From Kaistia defluvii (GTDB lineage: Bacteria > Pseudomonadota > Alphaproteobacteria > Rhizobiales > Kaistiaceae), in assembly GCF_026343955.1 (NCBI RefSeq), contig NZ_JAPKNI010000012.1:1-64000 (forward strand): 64,000 bases of DNA, written 5' to 3'. This document shows positions 1-9,133 of the stretch, one piece after another (position 1 is the stretch's first letter; every line of letters starts with the position of its first letter). The notes under the pieces are model-generated. The model had not been told where the DNA came from. It ran no database searches and saw only the letters and a program-made list of their open reading frames with translations. The position numbers were made by a program, and so were the translations under genes.

Positions 1-101
1 AGCGTTTTCGAGCGAAGTGGGTACCGGTTCGCGTGAAGAAAACGCGATCCCACAAGGAGTTAGAGCCTTTCTCCGTTTCAGAGAAACGACGAAAGGCTCT
101 A
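1..101 (+). repeat. Dispersed palindromic repeat, family C copy 1
   Basis: The first 45 bases carry GCGTTTTC and GAAAACGC arms. They are followed at 61-101 by a 19-base imperfect stem (TAGAGCCTTTC arms with inner GTTTC/GAAAC, mismatches at 72-73). The same composite occurs in reverse orientation at 50597-50700. Only the outer bases of the second stem differ, and they differ in a compensatory way, which points to selection on the hairpin rather than the sequence. The element may extend left of the window. Open frames crossing it are similar between copies only because of the repeat. Confidence 0.8.
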
Positions 102-115
102 GATCTATCTACAAG

Positions 116-141
116 AAAGGCCCGGTCACGACCGGGCCTTT
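116..141 (-). terminator. Terminator of the outer-membrane protein gene
   Basis: A perfect 12-base-pair stem (AAAGGCCCGGTC with GACCGGGCCTTT, 2-base loop) lies just downstream of the stop codon of the minus-strand gene ending at 162. On the minus strand it is followed by a short T-rich stretch, consistent with Rho-independent termination. Confidence 0.8.
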
Positions 142-161
142 CACATGGGATCGCGTCGCGA

Positions 162-956
162 TCAGAAGCGGTAGTTCAGGCCCGCGCGCACGATGCTGGC
201 GTCAATTTCGCCGCGGCTCGAAGCGCTGCCGGCGGCGCCGAAATCGAAGTCGAAGGTCTTGGAGCCGAAGTCGGTGTAGAGATATTCTGCCTTGACCGAC
301 CAGTTGCTGTGGGCAATCGCCCATTCCGCGCCGGCGCCGATGGCATAGCCGACCATGGTCTTGGTGTCCGTCTGGGAATATTCCGGACCGGTGAAGCCAC
401 CGGGAACGCCGCCCTGGATGGTGAGGCCGGCCTTGCCCTGGCCGACGGCGAGACCGCCCGTGCCATAGATCAGCACATTGTCGATGGCGTAGCCGACGCG
501 CGCGCGCAGCGTGCCGAACGACTGCAACTCAGCCGAGGTCTGGTAGTAGGGACCCTGCGGCGAACCCAGGAAGCTGTCCGAGCTCTTGATGTCCGCAGCC
601 TGGTAATCGGCTTCCGCGCCGAACACCCAGGTACCAACCTGATAATTGTAGCCGATCTGTGCGCCGCCCAGGATGCCATCGGCGCTGGCCGAGCTGTCGG
701 CGCCAAGGAACGTCGCGGCCGGTGTGAAGTTGCCGGGGCTAAGGCCGACGAGCGGGCCGGTCGTGGTCATAGAGTTCTCGGTCGTGTCGATGTCACCCCA
801 GCCGTAGCCGGCGTTCAGGCCGACATAGAAGCCCGTCCAGGAAAAGGGTGCGGCGACTGCCACAGGGGCCGCGGGCTCATAGGTCAGGTCGGCCGCCAGG
901 GCGGGAGAAGCAATGAGCACGGTCGTGGCAAGCAGGGCAAACTTCGAAGCGGTCAT
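162..956 (-). CDS. Omp25/Omp31-type outer-membrane beta-barrel protein
   Basis: A 264-residue outer-membrane protein of the small eight-stranded barrel family common in Rhizobiales. The start at 956 is preferred over an in-frame ATG four codons upstream because it gives a compact signal peptide: basic start, hydrophobic core, and cleavage after ALA near residue 21. The mature part begins with a short proline/alanine linker. It then shows the family signature FSWTGFYVGLNAGYGWG and alternating barrel strands, ending in the typical aromatic C-terminus (GLNYRF) used for outer-membrane insertion. The family serves structural and surface functions; no specific substrate can be inferred. It is monocistronic with its own terminator. 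Confidence 0.88.
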   Translation of the reverse strand: MTASKFALLATTVLIASPALAADLTYEPAAPVAVAAPFSWTGFYVGLNAGYGWGDIDTTENSMTTTGPLVGLSPGNFTPAATFLGADSSASADGILGGAQIGYNYQVGTWVFGAEADYQAADIKSSDSFLGSPQGPYYQTSAELQSFGTLRARVGYAIDNVLIYGTGGLAVGQGKAGLTIQGGVPGGFTGPEYSQTDTKTMVGYAIGAGAEWAIAHSNWSVKAEYLYTDFGSKTFDFDFGAAGSASSRGEIDASIVRAGLNYRF

Positions 957-1082
957 GATGAGCTCCACCAGCGGGATTGTGAATCCATCGTAGCAAAACT
1001 CGATCGAAATGCTGTTGCACTAAGGCAACGATATTAATCGCGAGACTATATGGTTGACGCAATGTTGCCGCGACGGGTGGTG

Positions 1083-2861
1083 CTACGCCTCGCCCGCGAG
1101 ACTGCGACGCGCCTTGTCGAGCTCTTCCGCGTAGCGCCGGAACAGGTGCGCCTCCGTCAGCAGCCCGATGACATGCCGGCTCGACGCGTCGTCGACGACG
1201 ACCAGTTCTTCGCTCTCCGACTCGTCGAACACCTTGGCCGCGGTCTGGGCGCTCATGCTGGGAAACAGCATCTTCTCGGGCTGGCGGCAGAAGGATTCGA
1301 TTGTCGCCTCCGTTCCTTCGACCGGGTTCGAATGGATCTCCGCGACGAGGATGATGCCCGCATAACGGCCATCGGTGTCGGTGACGACGACGCGCTGGGT
1401 CGAACCGAGCGGAAACAGGCTGCGGAAGGCGTCGACCGGCATGGTGGCGAGCACGCTGCGCACGTCGGTTCGCATCATGCGGCCAACCGTGAGGCCGCGC
1501 AGCCAGCCGACGTCGATCGCGCTGCGGATCGTTTCGCCGCGTAGATGCAAACGCCAGGTCGAGAAGGAATAGCCGAAGAACTCGCGAACCGTGATGGCGG
1601 ACAGGATCGAGGCGGCGAGCACGATGCCGGTGATGGCGAGGTCACCGGTCGCCTCCAGCGCCAGGAATGTCATGGTGAGCGGCCCGCCGACGATGCCGAC
1701 GCCGAGCGCGCTCATGCCGACGATCGCGGCGGCCACCGGGTCGATGCCGGCGGACGGGGCAAGCCAGGTGACGGCGATCGCGAACAGCTTGCCGACGATG
1801 ACGCCGAGAAACAGCGACGCGAAGAACATGCCGCCGCGAAAGCCCGAGCCGAGCGAAATCGAAACGCCGGCGATCTTCAGCAGAAGGATCGTCACGAGCA
1901 GGCCGACCGGCACGACCTCGACCAGGTTCAGATGCAGCGCGCCATGGCCCGCGGCGAGCACCTGCGGGCTATAGAGCGCCAGACCGCCGATGATCGCGCC
2001 GCCGATGGCAGGGCGGATGGCGCGCGGCAGCCGGCTCTTCTGGAAGATCACCTCGACCAGGGTCACCAATCGCATGATGCCGATGGCGGCGAAGCCCGCG
2101 ATGACGCCGAGCAGCAGATAGGGCGGATAGTCGACCGCATGCAGCGCCAGCGCCTTCGGCACCTCGATGGTGTAGGCTGCGGCGCCCAAGCCCTGGGCGA
2201 CGAGGAATCCGGCGATCGCCGCGGTCATCACCGGCGCGATGTTCGCGACCGTATAGACGCCGATGATCAATTCGAAGCCGTAGAAGGCTCCGGTCAATGG
2301 CGCGCTGAAGGCCGCGGCGATGGCGCCGGCGGCGCCGCAGCCGACGACGGTGCGCAGGTCCGTGCGGCGCAGGTGCAGCCGCTGGCCGATGCGCGACGCC
2401 ATGGCGCTGCCGACCTGGGTATAGCCAGCCTCGAGGCCCACCGAAGCGCCCGAACCGTTGGAAATGATCGCCTCGAGGGCGACGCGCAGGCTGTCGCGCA
2501 GCGACATCCGCCCGCCATGCAGCGCGTTGGCCTCGATCGGGTCGACGATCTGGCGGGCCCGGCGGAAGAAGAGAAGGAAAAGCGCGCCGAGCAGCAGGCC
2601 GCCGCCCGCCGTGGCCGCCGCCCGCCAGGGGGGCGAGATCATCGCGGTGGCGCTGAGGAAGCCATCCGGCTCGATCGAGAACAGCACCACGTGCAGCCAT
2701 TGCGCCATCCGGCTCATCACGGTCACGGCGAGGCCGGCGAGACAGCCAATGACAGCCGCGACGATCAGAAGCGAGGGCTCCCGCGTCCGGATCAGGGCGC
2801 GGGCGCGGCTCATGGCGCGTTCGGGGAGGGTGGAAAGTCCCATGTCAGTCGCGATGCCCAT
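1083..2861 (-). CDS. CLC-family chloride channel/transporter with CBS pair
   Basis: A 592-residue inner-membrane protein with the CLC fold over about residues 30-435 and a C-terminal CBS pair (about 460-575) that may bind adenine nucleotides. The first filter motif GSGAS is at 136-140. The usual GREGP motif is replaced by GLEAGYTQ (141-149); the gating-type glutamate is kept as E144, but the arginine and proline are lost. The third motif appears as GSGFRGGMFFASLFLG near 338-353. It may be a Cl-/H+ exchanger or channel, or transport another anion; the altered filter makes the ion uncertain. It lies upstream of the outer-membrane protein gene on the same strand, with a gap of about 125 bases. 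Confidence 0.88.
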   Translation of the reverse strand: MGIATDMGLSTLPERAMSRARALIRTREPSLLIVAAVIGCLAGLAVTVMSRMAQWLHVVLFSIEPDGFLSATAMISPPWRAAATAGGGLLLGALFLLFFRRARQIVDPIEANALHGGRMSLRDSLRVALEAIISNGSGASVGLEAGYTQVGSAMASRIGQRLHLRRTDLRTVVGCGAAGAIAAAFSAPLTGAFYGFELIIGVYTVANIAPVMTAAIAGFLVAQGLGAAAYTIEVPKALALHAVDYPPYLLLGVIAGFAAIGIMRLVTLVEVIFQKSRLPRAIRPAIGGAIIGGLALYSPQVLAAGHGALHLNLVEVVPVGLLVTILLLKIAGVSISLGSGFRGGMFFASLFLGVIVGKLFAIAVTWLAPSAGIDPVAAAIVGMSALGVGIVGGPLTMTFLALEATGDLAITGIVLAASILSAITVREFFGYSFSTWRLHLRGETIRSAIDVGWLRGLTVGRMMRTDVRSVLATMPVDAFRSLFPLGSTQRVVVTDTDGRYAGIILVAEIHSNPVEGTEATIESFCRQPEKMLFPSMSAQTAAKVFDESESEELVVVDDASSRHVIGLLTEAHLFRRYAEELDKARRSLAGEA

Positions 2862-2912
2862 GCTGGCCGTTCAATTGGCGCTCCTGCCGTCAAAAGCGTC
2901 GCGCGTGTTGTC

Positions 2913-5021
2913 TCAGCCGGCGCGCAACAGCTTGATCGCCTCATCGCGGCCGAAAAGATAGAGCAGCAGCTGCAAGGCCTTGCCGCGTGGCGATTGTAGC
3001 GCTGGATCCTTCTCGACGATCAGGCGCGCATCGTCACGGGCGATTTCGAGCAGGTTGGCGTGGTGTTCGAACCGGGCGATCTTGAAACCCGGGGTGCCGG
3101 ACTGGCGGGTGCCGAGCAGTTCGCCCTCGCCGCGCAGGCGAAGATCCTCCTCGGCGATGCGGAAGCCGTCCTCGGTGTCGCGCATGATGGCGAGCCGGTC
3201 ATGCGCCACTTCGCCGAGCGGTCCCTTGTAGAGCAGCAGGCAGGTCGAGGCTCTCGAGCCGCGCCCGACCCGGCCGCGCAACTGGTGCAGCTGGGCGAGG
3301 CCGAAGCGCTCGGCATGCTCGATCACCATGATGGTCGCATCCGGCACGTCGACACCGACCTCGATCACCGTGGTGGCGACGAGGATCCGGGTTTCGCCGC
3401 GCTGGAAACGCTGCATCGCCTCGTCCTTCTCGGCCGCCTTCATGCGGCCGTGGACCAGGCCGACGACCGGACCGAGCGCCTGCTGCAGGTCGACGAAGCG
3501 ATCCTGCGCGGCGGCGGCGTCGACCTCTTCCGATTCTTCCACCAGTGGGCAGACCCAATAGGCCTTGGCCCCCTCTGCGATCGCGGCGCGGATGCGCTCG
3601 ACCACCTGGTCGAGCCGCTCGAGCGGGACCGTCCGGGTCTCGATGGGCTGGCGGCCGGCCGGCTTGTCCGGCAGCTTGGACACGTCCATGTCGCCGAAGG
3701 CGGTCAGGACGAGCGTGCGCGGGATCGGCGTCGCCGTCATGACGAGGATGTCGGTGGCGGCTCCCTTGGCGGAAAGCGCCAGGCGCTGATGCACGCCGAA
3801 ACGGTGCTGTTCATCGACGATGGCCAGTGCCAGGTCGCGGAACTCGACGCCGGCCTGGAACACGGCATGGGTGCCGACGACGAGATCGATGCTGCCATCG
3901 TCCAGCCCGGCCAGGATCTCGGCGCGCTCGCGGCCCTTTTCGCGGCCGGTGAGGATCGCCATGCGGATGCCGGCGGCGTCGGCGAGCGGTTGAAGCGTCT
4001 TGGCGTGCTGGCGGGCGAGCAGTTCGGTCGGCGCCATCAGCGCGGCCTGGCTGCCTGCCTCGATGACGGTTGCCGCCGCCATCAGGCCGACCATGGTCTT
4101 GCCCGAGCCGACATCGCCCTGCAAAAGGCGCAGCATGCGCTCGCCGGAGGCGAGATCCTTCTCGATATCGGCGATCGCGGCCTGCTGGCTGCCGGTGAGC
4201 GTGAAGGGCAGGGCGGCGGTGATGGCGCGGCGCATCCGCCCGTCGCCGATCCGCGCCCGGCCGGTGGCGCGGCGCAGATTGGCGCGCGTCAGCATCAGGG
4301 CAAGCTGGTTGGCGAGGAACTCGTCATAGGCGAGGCGGCTGATGGCCGGCCCCTCGGGCGCGAGTTCGGCCGGCGTCGTGGGGGCGTGCACCGTCTCCAG
4401 CGTCGGCTTGAAGCCGGTCCAGCGCTGGCGCGACATCAGCGTCGGATCCTGCCACTCCGGCAGGTCTGGCAGGCTGTCCAGGGCGCCGCGCATGGCGCGT
4501 CCCAGCGTCTTGCGCGCCAGCCCGGCCGTCATCGGATAGACCGGCTCGACCATCGGCAATTGTTCGAACGCCTCGCGGTCGACAATATGATCGGGATGGA
4601 CCATCTGCGGCCGGCCGTTGAACCACTCGACCTTGCCGCTGACGAAGCGCGTCTCGCCGACCGGCATGGTGCGTTCGAGGAAGGTCTGCTCGGCGCGGAA
4701 AAAGACCAGTGCGATTTCGCCGGTGTCGTCATGCGCCATGACCCGGTAGGGGATTCGCTTGTTGCCGCGCGGCGCCGGCAGATGGCGGTCGATGCGCACC
4801 TCGAGCGTGACGATCGCGCCTTCCGGCGACAGCGCGATGCCCGGCTGGTTGCGGCGATCGATCAGGCCCACGGGGATATGCAGCAGAAGATCGGCCACCC
4901 GCGGCGGTTCCGGTGCGTCGCCACCCAGCAGCAACCGCCCCATGGCCTCGCCGATCTTGGGGCCGACGCCGGTCAGACTCGTGACGGGGCGGAACAGCGG
5001 ATTCAGGATTTCGGGGCGCAT
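2913..5021 (-). CDS. recG: ATP-dependent DNA helicase RecG
   Basis: A 702-residue helicase that remodels stalled replication forks and Holliday junctions. The N-terminal wedge/OB domain covers about residues 1-240. The helicase core has Walker A GDVGSGKT at 302-309, the DEQH box at 403-406 and the motif VI-like LRGRVGRGS further on, followed by the RecG C-terminal domain. The length matches the family. It is transcribed away from the methyltransferase gene at 5123; the roughly 100-base gap must hold divergent promoters. A clear orthologue with nothing unusual. Confidence 0.97.
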   Translation of the reverse strand: MRPEILNPLFRPVTSLTGVGPKIGEAMGRLLLGGDAPEPPRVADLLLHIPVGLIDRRNQPGIALSPEGAIVTLEVRIDRHLPAPRGNKRIPYRVMAHDDTGEIALVFFRAEQTFLERTMPVGETRFVSGKVEWFNGRPQMVHPDHIVDREAFEQLPMVEPVYPMTAGLARKTLGRAMRGALDSLPDLPEWQDPTLMSRQRWTGFKPTLETVHAPTTPAELAPEGPAISRLAYDEFLANQLALMLTRANLRRATGRARIGDGRMRRAITAALPFTLTGSQQAAIADIEKDLASGERMLRLLQGDVGSGKTMVGLMAAATVIEAGSQAALMAPTELLARQHAKTLQPLADAAGIRMAILTGREKGRERAEILAGLDDGSIDLVVGTHAVFQAGVEFRDLALAIVDEQHRFGVHQRLALSAKGAATDILVMTATPIPRTLVLTAFGDMDVSKLPDKPAGRQPIETRTVPLERLDQVVERIRAAIAEGAKAYWVCPLVEESEEVDAAAAQDRFVDLQQALGPVVGLVHGRMKAAEKDEAMQRFQRGETRILVATTVIEVGVDVPDATIMVIEHAERFGLAQLHQLRGRVGRGSRASTCLLLYKGPLGEVAHDRLAIMRDTEDGFRIAEEDLRLRGEGELLGTRQSGTPGFKIARFEHHANLLEIARDDARLIVEKDPALQSPRGKALQLLLYLFGRDEAIKLLRAG

Positions 5022-5122
5022 CGGGGCATGATTCTCCTGGCCGGGAGATTAGAACGTCCCGCCAACCTTTCGCCATGGCGTCGGGCAGGGTAGGAACAGC
5101 ACAAATTGTGCGTGAGAGATCG

Positions 5123-6040
5123 ATGACCCAAGAAGCAACAACCGGCGTCTATGGCAACCCCCCGGCGGAACTGGCGGACGTGCCCCGCGACGCGGTGCAG
5201 TTTTCGCCGCTGCTGCCCGGGAGCCCGGCGCTGGAGCGCCAGCCGGAAGGTTCGCTCGCGGCCATGGTGATGCTGGCGCCGCCCGGCACGATCGAAAGGC
5301 GACACGATATCGCCCAGGCGCTGCGCGCGCTGCGGCCGGGCGGCCAGCTGACGGTGATGGCGCCGAAGGACAAGGGCGGCTCGCGGCTCGCCAAGGAACT
5401 GAAGGCCTTTGGCTGCGAATTCGAGGAAACGGCGCTGCGGCATCACCGCATCTGTGTCTCGACCCGGCCCACGGACCTGTCCGCGCTCCAGGCGCCGATC
5501 GACGACGGCGCGCCGCGACAGGTCGAGGAAACGGGCCTCTGGTCGCAGCCGGGCGTCTTCTCCTGGAACCGCGTCGATCCAGGCAGCGCGCTGCTCTTGA
5601 AGCACCTGCCGCAGCTTTCCGGACGCGGCGCGGATCTCGGCTGCGGCGTCGGCTATCTCGCGCGCGCCGTGCTCGCCATGCCGACCGTCGAGGCGCTGCA
5701 CATGGTCGATATCGACCGGCGCGCCGTCGAGGCCGCCGCGAAGAACATCACCGATCCGCGCGCCAGCATCCATTGGGCGGACGTGCGCAAGGCCGGAACG
5801 ATTCCCGAAGGGCTCGATTTCATCGTGATGAACCCGCCCTTCCATGATGGCGGCGCCGAGGATCGCTCGCTCGGCCAGTCCTTCGTCCGCCGCGCCGCCG
5901 AAAGCCTGCGCAAGGGCGGCCGCCTTTGGCTGACCGCCAACCGGCATTTGCCCTATGAGGATCACCTGAAGGACCTGTTCGCCCGCGCCGTGCTGGTCGT
6001 CGAAGCCGATGGCTTCAAAGTCTATGAGGCGCGCAAATGA
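5123..6040 (+). CDS. RsmC-like class I SAM-dependent methyltransferase
   Basis: A 305-residue protein with the two-domain layout of RsmC/RlmG guanine-N2 rRNA methyltransferases: a degenerate N-terminal methyltransferase-like domain (about 1-135) and a catalytic C-terminal domain. The SAM-binding motif DLGCGVG is at 171-177 and the base-flipping/catalytic motif NPPF at 237-240. By family it should modify a guanine in 16S rRNA, but the exact position is inferred. The start at 5123 is chosen because the region upstream shows no family similarity. Its stop overlaps the next start (ATGA), so it is translationally coupled to the pseudouridine synthase gene. The pair forms an RNA-modification unit. 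Confidence 0.9.
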   Translation: MTQEATTGVYGNPPAELADVPRDAVQFSPLLPGSPALERQPEGSLAAMVMLAPPGTIERRHDIAQALRALRPGGQLTVMAPKDKGGSRLAKELKAFGCEFEETALRHHRICVSTRPTDLSALQAPIDDGAPRQVEETGLWSQPGVFSWNRVDPGSALLLKHLPQLSGRGADLGCGVGYLARAVLAMPTVEALHMVDIDRRAVEAAAKNITDPRASIHWADVRKAGTIPEGLDFIVMNPPFHDGGAEDRSLGQSFVRRAAESLRKGGRLWLTANRHLPYEDHLKDLFARAVLVVEADGFKVYEARK

Positions 6041-6798
6041 GCAAGCCCGGCGGCAAGCAGGCCTTCCCCTCCGCGCGGCTCGACCGGCTGCTCGCCAATC
6101 TCGGCTACGGCTCGCGTCGGGAGGTTCAGGGCCTGATCCAGGGCGGCCGGGTCATCCTCGATGGCGAGGCCGAGACCGATCCGGCGCAGCACATCTACGT
6201 GAAGCCGGATCTGGTCACCCGCATGACCGTCGCGGGCGAGCCGCTGGACCCGGCGCCCGGCATGGCGCTGATGATCCACAAGCCGCTCGGCGTGACCTGC
6301 TCGCACAAGGAGAGCGGCCCGCTGGTCTATTCGCTGCTGCCGGAACGCTGGCGTCGCCGCGATCCCGTCATCTCCACGGTCGGCCGTCTCGACAAGGAGA
6401 CGTCGGGCCTGCTGCTGATGACCGATGACGGCGCGCTGCTCCACCGCATCATCTCGCCGCGCCATCATGTGCCGAAGCGCTACCAGGTGACGCTGGACCG
6501 GCCGCTGAATGGCGACGAGGCCGAGATATTCGCCGCCGGCGGGCTGCTGCTCGAGGGCGACGACAAGCCGCTGCTGCCGGCCGAGATGGAATCCTCGGGC
6601 CCGAAGCAGGCGACGCTGACCCTGCATGAAGGGCGCTATCACCAGGTCCGCCGCATGTTCGCCGCTGTCGGCAACCATGTCGTGGCGCTGCATCGCGACC
6701 GGATCGGCCTGCTCGAGCTGCCTGGCGATCTGGAGGCCGGTTCGTACCGCCTGTTGACTCCCGCTGACATCGACGCGGTGTTCGGAGCCTCAGTGTGA
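6037..6798 (+). CDS. RsuA/RluB-family rRNA pseudouridine synthase
   Basis: A 253-residue pseudouridine synthase. An S4 RNA-binding domain (about 10-70) precedes the catalytic domain. The RsuA-family motif GRLDKETSGLLLMTDDG begins at residue 116, with the catalytic aspartate at D119. RsuA modifies 16S rRNA U516 and RluB/E modify 23S rRNA; the short length fits RsuA best, but the target cannot be proven here. It overlaps the upstream methyltransferase gene (ATGA) and the downstream flavoprotein gene (GTGA), so the three are one transcription unit. Confidence 0.9.
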   Translation: MSKPGGKQAFPSARLDRLLANLGYGSRREVQGLIQGGRVILDGEAETDPAQHIYVKPDLVTRMTVAGEPLDPAPGMALMIHKPLGVTCSHKESGPLVYSLLPERWRRRDPVISTVGRLDKETSGLLLMTDDGALLHRIISPRHHVPKRYQVTLDRPLNGDEAEIFAAGGLLLEGDDKPLLPAEMESSGPKQATLTLHEGRYHQVRRMFAAVGNHVVALHRDRIGLLELPGDLEAGSYRLLTPADIDAVFGASV

Positions 6799-7991
6799 CG
6801 CTTCCCGGATCGAAATTTTACGACGTCGTCGTGCTCGGCGCCGGTGCTGCCGGCATGATGTGCGCCATCGAGGCGGGCAAGCGCGGCCGCTCGGTCGCCA
6901 TCATCGACCATTCGCCCTCGGCCGGCGACAAGATCCGCATTTCCGGCGGCGGCCGCTGCAACTTCACCAACATTCACGCCTCGGCCAAGAACTTCGTGTC
7001 GCGGAACCCGCGCTTCTGCATCTCGGCGCTGTCGCGCTACACGCAGCGCGATTTCATCGCCCTCGTCGAGCGGCATGGCATCGCCTATCACGAGAAGACG
7101 CTGGGCCAGTTGTTCTGCGACGGCTCCGCCAAGCAGATCATCGAAATGCTGGTGTCCGAGATGCTGCGGGCCGGGGTCGAGCTGCGGCTGGGCACCACCA
7201 TCAAGCGGGTGGAGCATCGGGTCGATGGCGGCTACCGGGTGGCGCTCTCCACGGGCGACGTCGTCTGCAAGTCGCTGGTGATCGCGACCGGCGGCAAGTC
7301 GATCCCGAAGATGGGAGCGACCGGCTTCGGCTATGAGATCGCTGGCCAGTTCGGCCTGAAGCTGGTCGAGACGCGTCCGGGTCTGGTGCCGCTGACCTTC
7401 GATCCCGCCACGCTGGCGCGGCTGGAGCCGCTTGCCGGCATCGCCGTCGACGCGGTCGCCCAGCACGGCAAGACGCGGTTCGCCGAGGCAATGCTGTTCA
7501 CGCATCGCGGCCTTTCCGGCCCGGCGATCCTGCAGATCTCGTCCTACTGGCGCGAGGGCGACGAGATCACGCTCTCCATGCTGCCGGAGACAGACGTGTT
7601 CGCGACGCTGAAGGCGGCCAAGGCCGAGCGCGGCAAGCAGGCGCTGCATACGGTGCTGGCGACGCTGCTGCCGAAGCGGCTGGCGCAACTGATCGCCGAG
7701 GACGAGAAGGGGCCAGGCAATCTCGCCGACTTTTCCGACAAGGCATTGCGCCGCGTCGAGGCGGCGATCAATGCCTGGCGCGTCAAGCCGTCGGGTTCAG
7801 AGGGCTATCGCACGGCCGAGGTGACGCTGGGCGGTGTCGACACCAACGAGCTGGATCCGAAGACGATGGAAGCCAGGGAAGTCCCCGGCCTTTATTTCAT
7901 CGGCGAGGTCGTTGATGTCACCGGCTGGCTCGGCGGTTACAATTTCCAGTGGGCCTGGTCATCCGGCTGGGTGGCGGGGCAGGCGGCGTAG
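6795..7991 (+). CDS. BaiN/HI0933-family FAD-dependent oxidoreductase
   Basis: A 398-residue flavoprotein starting with GTG and overlapping the preceding stop by four bases. The N-terminal dinucleotide motif LGAGAAGMMCAIEAGKRG is followed by the family signature GGGRCNFTN near residue 52. The C-terminal block GEVVDVTGWLGGYNFQWAWS is typical of HI0933/YhiN-type proteins. The family is related to BaiN but most bacterial members have no assigned substrate; a role in reducing a conjugated compound or in RNA modification is conjecture. A VOC-family gene follows 11 bases downstream. Confidence 0.9.
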   Translation: MTLPGSKFYDVVVLGAGAAGMMCAIEAGKRGRSVAIIDHSPSAGDKIRISGGGRCNFTNIHASAKNFVSRNPRFCISALSRYTQRDFIALVERHGIAYHEKTLGQLFCDGSAKQIIEMLVSEMLRAGVELRLGTTIKRVEHRVDGGYRVALSTGDVVCKSLVIATGGKSIPKMGATGFGYEIAGQFGLKLVETRPGLVPLTFDPATLARLEPLAGIAVDAVAQHGKTRFAEAMLFTHRGLSGPAILQISSYWREGDEITLSMLPETDVFATLKAAKAERGKQALHTVLATLLPKRLAQLIAEDEKGPGNLADFSDKALRRVEAAINAWRVKPSGSEGYRTAEVTLGGVDTNELDPKTMEAREVPGLYFIGEVVDVTGWLGGYNFQWAWSSGWVAGQAA

Positions 7992-8002
7992 GGAGAGATT
8001 CC

Positions 8003-8353
8003 ATGGCGGTCCGGCGCATCGTGGCAAATATCGCGGCCCAGGATCCGGCAAGTGCTCAGGCCTTTTACGGCGACATTCTCGGCATGGAGATCGTCATGAA
8101 CCATGGCTGGATCGTCAGTTTCGCGAGCGATATCGCCACCACCCCGCAGGTGAGCATCGCCCGCGAAGGCGGATCCGGCACCGCCGTGCCGGATCTCTCC
8201 ATCGAGGTGGACGATCTCGACGCTGTGCTGGCTCGCATTCGCGGCGCCGGCCTCCCGATCGAATATGGCCCTGCGACGGAGCCGTGGGGCGTGCGGCGCT
8301 TCTATGTGCGCGATCCGTTCGGCCGGCTGGTGAACATTCTCAGCCACGCCTGA
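8003..8353 (+). CDS. VOC (glyoxalase/bleomycin resistance) family protein
   Basis: A 116-residue single-domain protein with the vicinal oxygen chelate pattern: a starting beta strand (RRIVANIAAQDPASAQAFY), a central LSIEVDDLDAV segment, and the C-terminal FYVRDPFGRLVNILSH typical of these proteins. The start at 8003 follows a GGGAGAG ribosome-binding site and gives the usual family length. The family binds metal and covers lyases, dioxygenases and antibiotic-binding proteins, so the substrate is unknown. It probably belongs to the same unit as the flavoprotein gene just upstream. Confidence 0.85.
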   Translation: MAVRRIVANIAAQDPASAQAFYGDILGMEIVMNHGWIVSFASDIATTPQVSIAREGGSGTAVPDLSIEVDDLDAVLARIRGAGLPIEYGPATEPWGVRRFYVRDPFGRLVNILSHA

Positions 8354-8369
8354 GATCCTTGGGCAGGCG

Positions 8370-8945
8370 TCATTCGACCAGAACACCGGACTTCTTCGCC
8401 GCGAAGATCGCCAGCGCGTCCATCAGCGGCGGCGAAAGGCAGTCATAGGGCTCCAGGCCAAGCTCGCGGATGCGGGAGCGGATCGCGCCCATGCGGTCCG
8501 GCTTCACGCCGCCCTCGATCAGCGACGAGATAAATGCGCCGAATTGCGGCGCCTGCCAGCCCTCCTCGCGTGACAGCTCCGTGTGCACGAAGGAGAGCCC
8601 CCGGAAGGCGTGATCCTTCTCGACAGGGCCGTGCATGTGCACGCCGCAAACCTGGCATGCATGGCGCAGGATGGTGGCGGCCGGGTTGACCACCGCCAGC
8701 TTGTCGCCATTGGCAGCGACCTTCACATGATCGGTCGGTACCACGCCGACAACCGAGACGATCGCGCCTTCCGGCTTCCAGCACTGCGTGCAGCCGCAGG
8801 CATGGTTATGCGCGACCTGCCCCTGGATCTCGACCTTCACCGGCTTGTCGAGGCAATGGCAGACGAGTGTTCCGCCAGCGAAATCATCGGCGCCCTTGCG
8901 GATGCCGTGATCGATCGTGGGATGGAGAAGGACCGTGGCAGGCAT
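8370..8945 (-). CDS. gfa: Glutathione-dependent formaldehyde-activating enzyme
   Basis: A 191-residue Gfa/CENP-V family protein, the family's normal length. It carries the zinc-binding cysteine groups CHC near residue 37, CGCTQC near 58-63, and [10 protein letters not shown] in the middle. Gfa is reported to speed condensation of formaldehyde with glutathione to S-hydroxymethylglutathione, the substrate of formaldehyde detoxification; some members may only carry glutathione. The start at 8945 matches the conserved N-terminus; longer frames upstream lack similarity. No partner dehydrogenase lies beside it. The formate dehydrogenase operon at 48.6 kb could take the final product. Confidence 0.93.
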   Translation of the reverse strand: MPATVLLHPTIDHGIRKGADDFAGGTLVCHCLDKPVKVEIQGQVAHNHACGCTQCWKPEGAIVSVVGVVPTDHVKVAANGDKLAVVNPAATILRHACQVCGVHMHGPVEKDHAFRGLSFVHTELSREEGWQAPQFGAFISSLIEGGVKPDRMGAIRSRIRELGLEPYDCLSPPLMDALAIFAAKKSGVLVE

Positions 8946-9078
8946 TTCAGGCTCCCTCGTTCGTTCTTGCCGGAGGATCCGGATCGATCGAAGGTAGCGC
9001 TGACGTAGCGTCAAGGAAACCGCTGCGCGCGTCATGCCCGTCGAATTCGGCGGGATGCGCGTCACGGCCGAAGCGAAA

Positions 9079-9108
9079 ACGGCCATGTCGCCGGAACGAC
9101 ATGGCCGT
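9079..9108 (-). terminator. Rho-independent terminator of argC
   Basis: A perfect 12-base-pair stem (ACGGCCATGTCG/CGACATGGCCGT, 6-base loop) lies 25 bases past the argC stop. On the minus strand it is followed by TTTTC. Confidence 0.85.
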
Positions 9109-9133
9109 CAAAACGGGAGCCCGGAGCGCCCCT

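Noticed and set aside
33-1037. Frames starting MKKTR at 33 (plus) and 50666 (minus) that look like homologous proteins
   Set aside because: Their N-termini agree only because both begin in the family C repeat; the rest is antisense to the outer-membrane protein and to fdsB and differs completely.
1545-2999. A 484-codon plus-strand frame opposite the CLC gene
   Set aside because: Extreme bias (Asp/Arg/Ala/Gly/Gln) and no family similarity; it is a shadow of the CLC gene.
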